NCBI GenBank assembly: GCA_902580215.1
Contig: CACHJT010000007.1
Location: 1-52,666, forward strand
DNA from: an uncultured Candidatus Actinomarina sp.
GTDB taxonomy: Bacteria > Actinomycetota > Acidimicrobiia > Actinomarinales > Actinomarinaceae
Direction: 5' to 3'
Length of the DNA: 52,666 bases
The position numbers and the translations under genes are program-made. This document shows positions 42,905 to 51,551 of the stretch, one piece after another; position 1 is the first letter of the stretch; each line of letters begins with the position of its first letter. The notes under the pieces were generated by a model that worked only from the letters and a program-made list of their open reading frames with translations, was not told where the DNA came from and did no database searches.

Positions 42905-43435
42905 ATGTTTGATTTAAAAGATGGGGATTTAAAAATCGCAAAAGTATTGTGGAACATAGCAATTCCATTATTCCTTGCAGCACCTGTAGCTTTTTTTGCA
43001 GGAATTGAGTTTCCTTTTGGCTTTTTTAATTTGTTTATGTCCGTTGCAACTTATTACGCATTAAAACTGTGTACAGATGCTGAGAAGTCTTTGATGACTC
43101 CTTTTTATCTATTTTTTCTTGGGAGCGGCGTAATTGACGCCTTTGCACAGGGAAACACTATTGCTTATGGTACAGAGTATGATATTTACTCTCCAGGTTC
43201 ACACATTATGTTTATGATGTTTTTACTATCTTCATACTGGGGGTTCAAATCTCTTATTCCAAACTGGGCAAGAATCGCAGTACTGATTGCTGGTATAAGT
43301 CAAATAGTTGCTTCTTATGCATCACTAATTGACGACACAGCTTTACATGACATTGCTGATACAGGTGCTTTTCTAATGCTGTTCTTTTTATTTGCAGTTA
43401 GAAATGCAGTTGTTGATGCTGCAAAAGGTAGCTAA
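42905..43435 (+). CDS. multi-pass membrane protein, 176 aa
   Basis: About five hydrophobic segments, starting after MFDLKDGDLKIAKVLWNIAI. Preceded by AAAGGAG, a strong ribosome-binding site. A central GSGVIDAFAQGNTIAYGTEYDIYSPGSHIMFMMF contains Asp, Glu and His that could bind something in the membrane. No family recognised. It is followed directly by the promoter of the first small RNA. Confidence 0.5.
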   Translation: MFDLKDGDLKIAKVLWNIAIPLFLAAPVAFFAGIEFPFGFFNLFMSVATYYALKLCTDAEKSLMTPFYLFFLGSGVIDAFAQGNTIAYGTEYDIYSPGSHIMFMMFLLSSYWGFKSLIPNWARIAVLIAGISQIVASYASLIDDTALHDIADTGAFLMLFFLFAVRNAVVDAAKGS

Positions 43436-43438
43436 AGC

Positions 43439-43493
43439 TCGCGAAAAATACATTAGTAAATCTCTTGCATAAGAACAAAAACTAACGTATATT
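43439..43493 (+). promoter_or_regulatory. promoter of small RNA A with upstream TCGCGAAAA motif
   Basis: TCGCGAAAA (43439-43447), then TTGCAT (43465-43470), a 17-base spacer, and TATATT (43488-43493). The same elements with the same 17-base spacer recur at copy B (44109-44163). TCGCGAAAA overlaps the stop region of the preceding gene and also occurs twice in the origin region. Confidence 0.7.
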
Positions 43494-43500
43494 TATAGAA

Positions 43501-43585
43501 CACTATCGGAAAAGAAATCGCAAGATAGAAAAGAAGATAGAACAGAAAATCCCGAAGGGTCGCAAGATCAATCGGGATTTTTGCT
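43501..43585 (+). ncRNA. small RNA, copy A of a two-member family
   Basis: About 85 bases. A CTATC/GATAG pair (43503-43507 with 43536-43540) encloses the hairpin ATC-GCAA-GAT (43517-43526). Then a ten-pair stem AAAATCCCGA with TCGGGATTTT (43546-43555 with 43572-43581) has a 2-by-2 internal loop and an inner hairpin GGTC-GCAA-GATC (43558-43569), and ends in TTTTTGCTTTT as an intrinsic terminator. Copy B has the same plan with changed bases that keep pairing. Function unknown. Confidence 0.75.
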
Positions 43586-43586
43586 T

Positions 43587-44066
43587 TTAGTTGAGGTTTT
43601 TCTCGTATAAATAGTTATCAATCCAAACATCATCTAATTTACCAATCTTTTCTCTGACGCCAACTTGTCTAAAACCATGTTTTTCAAAAAATGTTTTTGA
43701 TGGAGTGTTTTCTGTAAAAAGCTGTGCCTGTATTGTCCAATACCCTGATTCTCTTGCTTTTTCTTCTAAGTGTTTATACAACTTGCTACCAATATGATGT
43801 TGCTTGTGATCAGGATGAACGTATATTGAAATCTCACCGACACCTTCATAGGCACATCGACTTGATACTTTGCTTAATACAATCCAACCAAGGACACTAT
43901 TTTCACTTTCAAACACAAACGCATTGTCGGAATCAATTTTTTTTATCCATTGAATATAATCATTAGGCGGGGAAGTCTCGAATGTTGCTACTTTAGTATC
44001 GATACCCAATTGATAGATCATCTTAATATCGGGCCAGTCCGACTCTTCTATTTTTCTTACCCCCAC
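43587..44066 (-). CDS. GNAT acetyltransferase of the phosphinothricin-type (Pat) group
   Basis: A 159-residue protein reading VATFETSPPNDY, then EISIYVHPDHKQHHIGSKLYKHLEEKARESGY, the acetyl-CoA loop with QHHIGS in the Q-x-x-G-x-G position, and EKHGFRQVGVREKIGKLDDVWIDNYLYEKNL, the typical end of Pat-like enzymes. In this group the acceptor is often an amino acid or small amine. It lies opposite the two small RNAs, between them. Confidence 0.85.
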   Translation of the reverse strand: MGVRKIEESDWPDIKMIYQLGIDTKVATFETSPPNDYIQWIKKIDSDNAFVFESENSVLGWIVLSKVSSRCAYEGVGEISIYVHPDHKQHHIGSKLYKHLEEKARESGYWTIQAQLFTENTPSKTFFEKHGFRQVGVREKIGKLDDVWIDNYLYEKNLN

Positions 44067-44108
44067 ATTTAAATGATATTCAAATTTATTAAAATAATGT
44101 ATAAAAGT

Positions 44109-44163
44109 TCGCGAAAAAAACTAAACAAAAAATCTTGCCAAAGTATCAAAAATACAGTATTTT
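44109..44163 (+). promoter_or_regulatory. promoter of small RNA B with upstream TCGCGAAAA motif
   Basis: TCGCGAAAA (44109-44117), TTGCCA (44135-44140), 17-base spacer, TATTTT (44158-44163). Layout and spacing match copy A exactly in spacer length. Confidence 0.7.
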
Positions 44164-44168
44164 TATAT

Positions 44169-44256
44169 AACTATCAGAAATGAAGTCGCAAGACCGAATA
44201 GAAGATAGTAAGAAAATCCCGGAGGGTCGCAAGATCAATCGGGATTTTCACTTTTT
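44169..44256 (+). ncRNA. small RNA, copy B of a two-member family
   Basis: The same architecture as copy A: CTATC (44171-44175) pairs with GATAG (44204-44208) around GTC-GCAA-GAC (44185-44194), where copy A has ATC-GCAA-GAT, so one pair changes from A-U to G-C on both sides. The terminal stem AAAATCCCGG with TCGGGATTTT (44213-44222 with 44239-44248) contains GGTC-GCAA-GATC (44225-44236). A U-rich tail follows. Two pairs of changes that keep the structure support selection on RNA folding. Confidence 0.75.
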
Positions 44257-44420
44257 ATGGCCTTTTTTCTCTAAAAATAGCAAAAGACTCCCTGTGGCTG
44301 TAAATTTTTGTTTTATCGTCTTTAAAAGTGGCTCAAAGCACGAAAGGAAGTCCTACTTCTTATTTTAATATTCTTAAATTATTCTTTTAAAAACTACAAA
44401 AAATTCAATATAATTAAGTC

Positions 44421-46838
44421 ATGAAAAAGTCAATAAATATAGGACTTATCATCTTTTTGCTGCTTCAGGCATGTTCTAGCTCAGAAAATACTGAAAATCA
44501 GGCTTCTGTCGAACCTATTTCAGAAGACACACCAATTAATGAACCAGCTGAACCAAACAACCCACCACCACCAGAAGGTAACAACCCACCACCTCCAGAA
44601 GGTAACAACCCACCACCACCAGAAGGAAACAATCCTCCACCACCAGAAGGTGGAAATGATATAGACAGAGCTATCCAGATAATTAATGATGCTGATGACG
44701 AAGTATTAGATTGTATTTCCAGAGCTTTTCCTACAGATGTTTATCAAAAAATTGTAAATGATTTAAATCCAGATAATTTTGAAGCTGGTGTGATTATCGG
44801 TTGTTTTGAAGATCCAACATCTTCTCCTGGTACTGCACAACCACCTCCACCAAGTGAAGGAGGTTACGGGGGAGATGGTACAACACCAACTACAGTACCA
44901 TCAGATTCTAATTCGGGTGGCGCTAGTCAACCAACCGGTCCAGAGGGAAACCAAGGTAACTCTTGGTATGATCTCAATATTTACGAATACACTCCAAGCT
45001 ACTCAGTTGCAACATCTAATGGAAATACAGGATTTGGATTAAATGAATCTGGTGATATCTTACTTTCTGGTTATGGATTTAATAACTCTGGTGGATCAAC
45101 AAAATTAAATCACCCAGTTTCTATATCTGCAAACGCTGGAAAAATGGCAGTCACAGACAGGTTCAACAATAGAGTGTTAATTTGGAATTCTATTCCAACC
45201 TCTAATACTGCACCAGACTTAGTCTTGGGTCAGGCAAACTTCACAACTCATAACTCTGGAACAGGTCTAAACAATATGAACTTTCCTGGACAGGTAGTAG
45301 TAACACCAGATGGAAAAGTTTTGGTTGCTGATTCAGATAACAACAGAGTTTTAGTTTGGACTTCATTTCCAACATCTTCAGGTCAGGCAGCTGATTACGC
45401 TATACCAACAACAAATTATGTTAATTTTGGTGACTCATGGCCTTGGGGAGTTTGGTCAGATGGTACAAAAGTTATTGTTACAGCGACAGTTGCAAGATCA
45501 GTATTATTTTGGAATTCATTTCCAGGACCTAATGATGCTCCAGATGTTGTTTTAACATCTAGTCAGGTAGGAACTCCACGATCAATTACATCAGATGGTA
45601 ATTATGTAATGCTTGGTGATGAGAATGCAAACGGACCTTGTATTGGCCAAAATGGTACACGGTCTACACATATATGGACATCTTGGCCGACATCTTCTAG
45701 AGATCCTGATGCTTGTATTGATAACTGGCTAGCTAGTGCAATATATGACTCAAAAATATACGGTATTGCTGCAGGTGGTGAGACCATGTATTTTTATGAT
45801 GATCTTTATACAACTACCCAAGAACTACAAGCAAATGTAAAACTAGCAAATCCAAATGAAGGCCATAGATGGGCTGGCGGTGATGATGGAGGAGCTACAG
45901 TTGTAGACGGAAAATTATTTGTTGCAGAATATAATGGAAACAGAATCTCTGTTTTTGATACCATTCCTACTTCACCTGCTGAAAAACCAGACTGGGCACT
46001 GTTGGCAAATGAGCCAACTGATTATCCACTTTTAGATGAATTTATTATCCAAAACCCAATTATTGATTCAAATGGAAGTATGTTGTTTGTCTCTTCAGAT
46101 TTCGATAGATCTCTCTCTATCTGGAAACAACTTCCTGGAAGTTCGGGTGCAAAACCAGATATAGTCATGAGGAGGTTCGATCAAGCTCCATGGGATATGG
46201 TTGTTGAGGGTAAAGAAGTGTACTTAGCTGGAGGCAATAGTGTGTTTGGATGGAGCGATATAGAATCTGCGATGAACAGCGGCAACTACAGTTTTACTTT
46301 GAATGCAAAAGCAATTGGTAATGTCACATTCCAAGGTGTAAGGGGACTTGCCTACAACGGTACATATTTTGCAGTTGCTGATGCAGGTGCAGACACAATT
46401 TATATATGGGAGGGTGTACCAAGTGCATCTGATAATCCAGCATATTCACTGCCGAACCTTACAAACCTTGGAAGAATTGATATGAACGATACACATTTAG
46501 CAATCGGGTGTTATCCAGGTGGATCTAGTTTTAAAGTGTTAGAGCTTTCAACACTTAGCTCACCAACGTATCAAACAGTACCTGGAAAAGATTGCCCTTC
46601 AGAAGTTAGTTTTAACGATAAAGGATTTTTTATTCCTGATAATGACAACATTATTGGGTGGAACTCAGTTGCCGACGCTTTGGCTGGAAGCTCTCCAACA
46701 ATGAGCTTTGGTGGAAGAACTGATAAATCCAATATGGGAACAAAGATGGCATCTGGTATTGGCTGGGATGGATATCATTTCTGGGTTGGAGAATACAAGT
46801 TCTCAAATAGACTGCTTGGCTTTGCTCCTTCAAAATAA
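44421..46838 (+). CDS. lipoprotein with proline-rich stalk and NHL-type beta-propeller
   Basis: An 805-residue lipoprotein; lipobox LLLQAC at residue 18. Residues 46-78 are four tandem NNPPPPEG repeats, a rigid stalk. A short helical part follows (about 82-125), then a glycine/serine/proline linker. From about 180 the protein has repeated blades ending W-x-S-x-P-T-S and DLVLGQ or the like, e.g. VLIWNSIPTS, VLVWTSFPTS, VLFWNSFPGP, LSIWKQLPGS, with NNRVLVW-type NHL turns. Probably a cell-surface propeller binding a ligand or partner. Leader length and lipobox fit secretion. Partner unknown. Confidence 0.8.
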   Translation: MKKSINIGLIIFLLLQACSSSENTENQASVEPISEDTPINEPAEPNNPPPPEGNNPPPPEGNNPPPPEGNNPPPPEGGNDIDRAIQIINDADDEVLDCISRAFPTDVYQKIVNDLNPDNFEAGVIIGCFEDPTSSPGTAQPPPPSEGGYGGDGTTPTTVPSDSNSGGASQPTGPEGNQGNSWYDLNIYEYTPSYSVATSNGNTGFGLNESGDILLSGYGFNNSGGSTKLNHPVSISANAGKMAVTDRFNNRVLIWNSIPTSNTAPDLVLGQANFTTHNSGTGLNNMNFPGQVVVTPDGKVLVADSDNNRVLVWTSFPTSSGQAADYAIPTTNYVNFGDSWPWGVWSDGTKVIVTATVARSVLFWNSFPGPNDAPDVVLTSSQVGTPRSITSDGNYVMLGDENANGPCIGQNGTRSTHIWTSWPTSSRDPDACIDNWLASAIYDSKIYGIAAGGETMYFYDDLYTTTQELQANVKLANPNEGHRWAGGDDGGATVVDGKLFVAEYNGNRISVFDTIPTSPAEKPDWALLANEPTDYPLLDEFIIQNPIIDSNGSMLFVSSDFDRSLSIWKQLPGSSGAKPDIVMRRFDQAPWDMVVEGKEVYLAGGNSVFGWSDIESAMNSGNYSFTLNAKAIGNVTFQGVRGLAYNGTYFAVADAGADTIYIWEGVPSASDNPAYSLPNLTNLGRIDMNDTHLAIGCYPGGSSFKVLELSTLSSPTYQTVPGKDCPSEVSFNDKGFFIPDNDNIIGWNSVADALAGSSPTMSFGGRTDKSNMGTKMASGIGWDGYHFWVGEYKFSNRLLGFAPSK
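44556..44651 (+). repeat. 24-bp tandem repeat, four units, encoding NNPPPPEG
   Basis: Four 24-base units encode identical octapeptides but differ at third positions (CCA or CCT, GGT or GGA, AAC or AAT). Synonymous drift shows that the peptide has been kept by selection for some time. Slippage between units could alter stalk length. Confidence 0.9.
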
Positions 46839-46876
46839 TTAATTTCTTATTAAGTGAATGCTTTTATACTTAACCC

Positions 46877-47644
46877 ATGAATATTGGTGCACATATACCT
46901 TCAAAAAATGCAGTTGAAGAGATAAAACTAAGAAAAGGTGATACGTTTCAGATTTTTATCTCTAGTCCACAGATGTGGAAAAGCCCAAAGCCCCGTGAAG
47001 ATGTATATATGTTACAAGATTATGATGGTCCAATTTATGTCCATGCGCCTTATTTAATTAATGTTGCGACTCCAAACAATAAAGTTCGACACCCAAGTAG
47101 AAAACTTCTAAAAGACACCTGTAAAGTTGCAGCTAGTTTTGGTGCAAAAGCAGTTATTGTGCACGGTGGATCTGTTGGAGAAGGTGGAGATATTGGTGAG
47201 GGTTATGAAAACTGGAGAAAAGCAATTGAACATGTTGAAGATACTGGCATGAGAGTGTTAGTCGAGAACACCGCAGGTGGAAAAAACTCTGTGGCCAGGT
47301 ATATGGATTCTATTGAGAGACTTTGGGAAGTCATAGGAGACTTAAATGTTGGTCTATGCCTAGATACCTGTCACACCTGGGCTGGCGGCATTCCAACAGA
47401 AGAGGCAGTCAAAGGATTTAAAAAACTCACTAAAAAAATAGACCTTGTGCACTTTAATGATTCTAAAGACGGCTTTGAGAGCTCAAGGGATCGTCATGAA
47501 AATCTTGGCAAAGGAAATATTCCTAAAGCTGAACTTGAATATGTGATTAAAAACTGCAAAACAGATATTGTTGTGGAGACCCCAGGTGGTTTAGAGCAAC
47601 AGAAAAAAGATATTGCGTGGATTAAACGTCGCTTAAAGAAATGA
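46877..47644 (+). CDS. nfo: endonuclease IV (AP endonuclease, Nfo family)
   Basis: A 255-residue TIM-barrel protein starting IGAHIPSKNAVEE and containing the family zinc motifs: VHAPYLINVA, VIVHGGS, VLVENTAGG, GLCLDTCHTWAGG, LVHFNDSKDG and RHENLGKGNI. It cuts at abasic sites in DNA repair, cytoplasmic. Length is a little below the usual 280, but every ligand-bearing motif is present. Its last bases overlap the lysA start by four. Confidence 0.93.
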   Translation: MNIGAHIPSKNAVEEIKLRKGDTFQIFISSPQMWKSPKPREDVYMLQDYDGPIYVHAPYLINVATPNNKVRHPSRKLLKDTCKVAASFGAKAVIVHGGSVGEGGDIGEGYENWRKAIEHVEDTGMRVLVENTAGGKNSVARYMDSIERLWEVIGDLNVGLCLDTCHTWAGGIPTEEAVKGFKKLTKKIDLVHFNDSKDGFESSRDRHENLGKGNIPKAELEYVIKNCKTDIVVETPGGLEQQKKDIAWIKRRLKK

Positions 47645-48909
47645 ATTACTTACCATCCAACCTCGAATTTAAGGATGGAGTCGCTTTTATCGGAGAGACT
47701 TCACTTCTTGATGTTGCCAAAGAGTATGGCACTCCCCTCTATGTCTATGACTGGGAACATCTTAGAGATAATATTGATCACTTTACAAATGCGTTTGGTG
47801 AGGATACTTACTTTAGATATGCAGCAAAAGCGTTTATCTGTAAAGCCTTAGTCAAAGAGTTAGATGAGAAAGACTGGGGAGTAGATGTTGTTTCTGGTGG
47901 GGAGATGGCAACAGTCCAAGCTGTCACTGGAACCTTAGAAAACTCTTTATTTAATGGAACCTTTAAGCATAAAGATGAGATTGAGTTCTTCATGCAACAT
48001 AACGGAGGCCATATCTCAGTTGACAATCGTTTTGAGATTCCAATGTTAGAAGAGGTTGCAGCAAAATTAGACAGAAAACAACCAGTGATTATGCGAATAA
48101 ATCTAGACGTTGGAGCCGAAACGCATCCAATGGTGTTGACTTCAGGGTACGATCAACAGTTTGGTATTTCTATTGGCTTTGCTGAAGAAGCGCTACAACA
48201 GATCTATAACTCAAAACATTTACTCTTTTCTGGAGTCCATGTCCATATTGGAAGCCAGATTAAAGATCCCGAACGCTACAAAAAAGCAATGAGCGAGTGT
48301 GCAGATTTTCTCAATGCTCATCCTGCAAGTGTAGAACGAGAGATAGTCTTTGATGCCGGTGGTGGTTTCTTTTCACCCTACGCTGGTGATGAAGTAGACC
48401 ATGAACTAAAAGTCTACGCTGATGCAATTCATGAAGGGATTAAAGAACACTGGAGTGGATCCTATAAAGTGATGATTGAACCAGGAAGAGCCTTAGTAAA
48501 TAATCCAGGAGTTATTTTATATACTGCTGGAGCTATTAAAGATGATAGAGGTGAGAAACCATACATCTTGGTAGACGGTGGTATGTCAGATAATCCAAGG
48601 CCTGCACTGTATGGAAGTGAACATAAGCTCTTTAATATCTCTGGTGACAAAGCTGGAGAAGATGTAGTGCATGCTGTCTCTGGTAGACACTGTGAAAGTG
48701 GAGATTTATTAGTAAAAGATGCAATGTTGCCAAGTGATACTGTGTCAGGAGATATTTTAATGTCTACTTCTACTGGAGCCTATACCTTTGCTATGGCAAG
48801 TAACTATAACCGAGTGCCTAAATCTGGTGTAGTTGCTGTTACAAGTAGTGGAGTTGTTGAGTTAGTGAATAGACAGAGTTTTCAAGATACGTTTATAAAC
48901 GACCTTTAA
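47641..48909 (+). CDS. lysA: diaminopimelate decarboxylase
   Basis: A 422-residue PLP enzyme. The PLP-binding Lys is in YAAKAF (Lys63); HVHIGSQI, EPGRALV and VDGGMSDNPRPALYGSEH and the catalytic Cys region SGRHCESGD follow, all as in LysA. It converts meso-diaminopimelate to lysine. Overlaps nfo by four bases, an unusual pairing of lysine synthesis with DNA repair. Its stop overlaps the end of a minus-strand reading frame. Confidence 0.95.
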   Translation: MNYLPSNLEFKDGVAFIGETSLLDVAKEYGTPLYVYDWEHLRDNIDHFTNAFGEDTYFRYAAKAFICKALVKELDEKDWGVDVVSGGEMATVQAVTGTLENSLFNGTFKHKDEIEFFMQHNGGHISVDNRFEIPMLEEVAAKLDRKQPVIMRINLDVGAETHPMVLTSGYDQQFGISIGFAEEALQQIYNSKHLLFSGVHVHIGSQIKDPERYKKAMSECADFLNAHPASVEREIVFDAGGGFFSPYAGDEVDHELKVYADAIHEGIKEHWSGSYKVMIEPGRALVNNPGVILYTAGAIKDDRGEKPYILVDGGMSDNPRPALYGSEHKLFNISGDKAGEDVVHAVSGRHCESGDLLVKDAMLPSDTVSGDILMSTSTGAYTFAMASNYNRVPKSGVVAVTSSGVVELVNRQSFQDTFINDL

Positions 48910-49031
48910 ACTCCACACATTCCTTCACACTCATCATCAAATAATGAGTACTGAGGATCTTCGTTAACTTCTAAACTAGCATCTCTAAGAGGAACTCTAG
49001 ATTTATGTATATATAATTCTGAATCAAATCT
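48906..49031 (-). other. open frame with no start codon, ending ECEGMCGV
   Basis: A 41-codon frame on the minus strand reads RFDSELYIHKSRVPLRDASL, then EVNEDPQYSLFDDECEGMCG and V, stop overlapping that of lysA. No ATG, GTG or TTG lies in it; the nearest ATG (three codons before) is cut by a TAA. The acidic, cysteine-pair end looks designed rather than random. It could be a decayed gene end, a stop-codon readthrough or an unusual start. The GMCGV resembles the mycofactocin precursor tail lacking its final Tyr, but no partner genes are seen. Confidence 0.3.
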
Positions 49032-49035
49032 TTAG

Positions 49036-49389
49036 TTATTCATTAGTTAAAGAAACAGCCATTCCATAAAGATTAATTTCCATTTCTTTACCTTCATCTG
49101 CTTCCTCAGCACTAATACCGGTTTTTTCTTCAAACAATCTGTTGAACTCTTTTTGACCTTCTTCTAAGTCATATGTAGCTCCCCAGGCCTCTCTTTTTTC
49201 AACTGAGGGAAACATATTTATTGAGAAATAATACACTCCGTCTTCTTGCTCTTGATAGCCCCAGTAGTATTTAACATCTGTTGCTTCAACAAACTCTTTG
49301 GAGTATTCAGTCCAAATTTCTTTCCATGCTTCATAATTTTCAGCACTATGTTCCTTAAATTTACTAACAGATACTGTCATTGCTTCCAT
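49036..49389 (-). CDS. small hypothetical protein, 117 aa
   Basis: A soluble protein with alternating strands and helices (MTVSVSKFKEHSAENYEAWK, YYFSINMFPSVEKREAW, LYGMAVSL at the end), possibly a ferredoxin-like or antibiotic-monooxygenase-type barrel fold. Strong ribosome-binding site GGAGG upstream of the ATG at 49389. Highly acidic. No family identified with confidence. Confidence 0.6.
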   Translation of the reverse strand: MEAMTVSVSKFKEHSAENYEAWKEIWTEYSKEFVEATDVKYYWGYQEQEDGVYYFSINMFPSVEKREAWGATYDLEEGQKEFNRLFEEKTGISAEEADEGKEMEINLYGMAVSLTNE

Positions 49390-49519
49390 TATTTACCTCC
49401 TTTTTTTAGGATATCAAAACCCCAAAAACCTTGCATATTTAGTTGTTAAACCTTTGTTAACGAAAATTTAACACTAAAAATTACTGATAAATTTCAAAAC
49501 TATGTATTTTTATAACACT

Positions 49520-49705
49520 ATGAAAGACAAAGTAAATAAATTTCTAGAAATAGAAGATAGAGTTTTTAGAGCTCCATACAACTATTTAAAAGAAAAAGGC
49601 ATAATCGATAAAGTAATCGAGTTAAAAGCTAGATTTGTCGAAATTTATGAAAAAGATGAACATATTCCCTATGGTGGAAATCAAATGTTCTTCGGTGACG
49701 ACTAA
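49520..49705 (+). CDS. small hypothetical protein, 61 aa
   Basis: From ATG 49520, MKDKVNKFLEIEDRVFRAPY and an amphipathic, charged helix ending GGNQMFFGDD. A TATTTTTATA box about 15 bases upstream and lack of a ribosome-binding site suggest a leaderless transcript. Last four bases overlap the convergent trhO gene. Not recognised. Confidence 0.5.
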   Translation: MKDKVNKFLEIEDRVFRAPYNYLKEKGIIDKVIELKARFVEIYEKDEHIPYGGNQMFFGDD

Positions 49706-50532
49706 ACCGTCTTTTTTACGCAGTACGGACAGTACTCGTTAATTTTAAAATCTGGAGAAGCCTTTTCCTCGGCTGATAGCGGCTCTCTACATATATAACA
49801 GTAAATATAATCTGTCTCGTTTAATTCTGTATCTAAAGCTACACGTTCATCAAAAACAAAACAATCACCCTCCCAGTATGCACCACCAGTCTCTTTAAAA
49901 TAATCTAGGACACCACCTTCTAGTTGTTTTACATCTGCAAACCCAGCTTTCATCATGACAGCAGAGGCTTTCTCACAACGAATTCCACCTGTACAGTACA
50001 TGACGATTTGTTTATCTTTGTACTCTTCAGGTAGAGATTCAATTGCTTTTGGAAAATCTCTGAAAGTATCAAGATTAAGATCAATGGCATTTTCAAATTT
50101 ACCTACTCTAGTTTCGTACTCATTTCTAGTATCGAGTACAAGAACATCTTCTTTGTTGTCTAAAAGATTTTTCAAGTCTTGTGGTGATATTCTCTCACCA
50201 GTAAGCTCTCTTGGATTAATGTCTTTACGACCGAGTGAGATAATTTCTTTTTTTAGACGAACTTTCATTCTTCTAAACGGCTGGGTCTCGCTATAGGTTA
50301 CTTTAAGTGGAATATTTAAAAATCTATTGTCTTCTTCAAGAAAAGCAATAATTGTGTCTGTAGCTTGCTGAGTACCGGCAAGAGAAAAGTTAATGCCGTT
50401 TTTACTAATTAGCATTGTTCCTTTTAACTTAAGCTCATCACACTTTTGTTGATACATACGAACTAAATCAACAGGATTTTCCAGTGGCTCAAATTTGTAG
50501 CCCGCAATATTTACTACAGAGTTTTCATTCAC
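49702..50532 (-). CDS. trhO: tRNA uridine-5-oxyacetic-acid pathway hydroxylase TrhO (rhodanese family)
   Basis: A 276-residue protein: an N-terminal acylphosphatase-like domain (about 1-95), a rhodanese domain with the active-site loop CTGGIRCEK (Cys180) and a C-terminal part with FVFDERVALD and a CYICRE-CPYC pair likely holding zinc. These are the YceA/TrhO features; the enzyme hydroxylates U34 of tRNA using O2. It is complete and matches length. Confidence 0.9.
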   Translation of the reverse strand: MNENSVVNIAGYKFEPLENPVDLVRMYQQKCDELKLKGTMLISKNGINFSLAGTQQATDTIIAFLEEDNRFLNIPLKVTYSETQPFRRMKVRLKKEIISLGRKDINPRELTGERISPQDLKNLLDNKEDVLVLDTRNEYETRVGKFENAIDLNLDTFRDFPKAIESLPEEYKDKQIVMYCTGGIRCEKASAVMMKAGFADVKQLEGGVLDYFKETGGAYWEGDCFVFDERVALDTELNETDYIYCYICREPLSAEEKASPDFKINEYCPYCVKKTV

Positions 50533-50555
50533 AGAAGTATTTTATATCCTCAGAG

Positions 50556-51545
50556 TTATTTAACGAGACCTCTTTTTTGAAAAAATTCAACAGTGTCATA
50601 TATGGTCTCTTTAAAAGGCCTCGGACTGTGCCCCAGTTCCTCTCTAGCTAATGAACTCGGTACAACCTTATTTCCTGTTTGAGCTGTATGAATTGCATCA
50701 AGTGTTAAAACCCTCGGTTTGTTGGTGATTAGTGCTCGGATATATTCAAAAGGCAGAGGGAGATATGTAATAAATTCAGGCAGTGCACCATAGACTACTT
50801 TTTTGCTCAGCTGCTCTCCCATCAATTCTCCAATATAAAGGTACATATGATACTCACCACCGATAATGTAATTCTGACCAGTTTTTCCATTTTCTACAGC
50901 AGAGATTGCTGCATCACAGAGGTCTCTAACATCAATAAAGTTGTACCCCCAATTTGGCATGAGTTTTCTTTTTCCATTAGCCATATCTACAAAAGCCTGC
51001 ATAGGAAGGCCTGGCTTGAAATCATTTGGACCAACTATAGAAGTTGGATGAATAATCGATGCATCCAAACCCTTTTTGCAAAACTCATATACAATTCTTT
51101 GACCTTCAGCTTTTGAAAAGTCATAAGGCATACCTTTCCGGTCTTCAATAAGTTTTCTATCTTCTAAAAGAGGCTCCTCTATTGGAAACCGATAAAATGC
51201 GTCAACAGAAGAGAAGTGAATTAGTTTTTTTACACCTTTTTCAAGAGCTACCTCACAAACATTTCGAGTACCCTCAATATTCACTAGTTCTATTGCAGAT
51301 CTAAATCTTCTATCTAAATTAATAAGAGCTGCTGTATGAAAAACCACATCTACATCTGTGAATATTTCATCCAAGGATTCTTTTTTCGTAATATCACCTT
51401 TTATGACTTCAACGTCGTAACCTTCATAAGCCCTATGGTCTCCATCAAAATCAATACATCGAATTTTGTAATCTAATTGAGAAAGTTTTCTGATGAGGTT
51501 AGAGCCAACATGACCTGAGCTACCTGTGATTAATGCTAGGTTCAT
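50556..51545 (-). CDS. NAD(P)-dependent extended-SDR epimerase/reductase
   Basis: A 329-residue protein with the Rossmann GSSGHVG (G-x-x-G-x-x-G) at 8-14, DVVFHTAALI, HFSSVDAF, and the active-site YDFSK, as in dihydroflavonol-reductase and HpnA-like enzymes. Several substrates are possible, including steroid-like or sugar compounds. Six bases separate it from the esterase gene upstream, and it follows trhO closely; together with the esterase it may form an operon. Confidence 0.82.
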   Translation of the reverse strand: MNLALITGSSGHVGSNLIRKLSQLDYKIRCIDFDGDHRAYEGYDVEVIKGDITKKESLDEIFTDVDVVFHTAALINLDRRFRSAIELVNIEGTRNVCEVALEKGVKKLIHFSSVDAFYRFPIEEPLLEDRKLIEDRKGMPYDFSKAEGQRIVYEFCKKGLDASIIHPTSIVGPNDFKPGLPMQAFVDMANGKRKLMPNWGYNFIDVRDLCDAAISAVENGKTGQNYIIGGEYHMYLYIGELMGEQLSKKVVYGALPEFITYLPLPFEYIRALITNKPRVLTLDAIHTAQTGNKVVPSSLAREELGHSPRPFKETIYDTVEFFQKRGLVK

Positions 51546-51551
51546 TTAGTT

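Noticed and set aside
44180-44368. 62-codon open frame across small RNA B
   Set aside because: It starts within the structured RNA and runs through the terminator; composition is not protein-like, and the RNA explanation is better.
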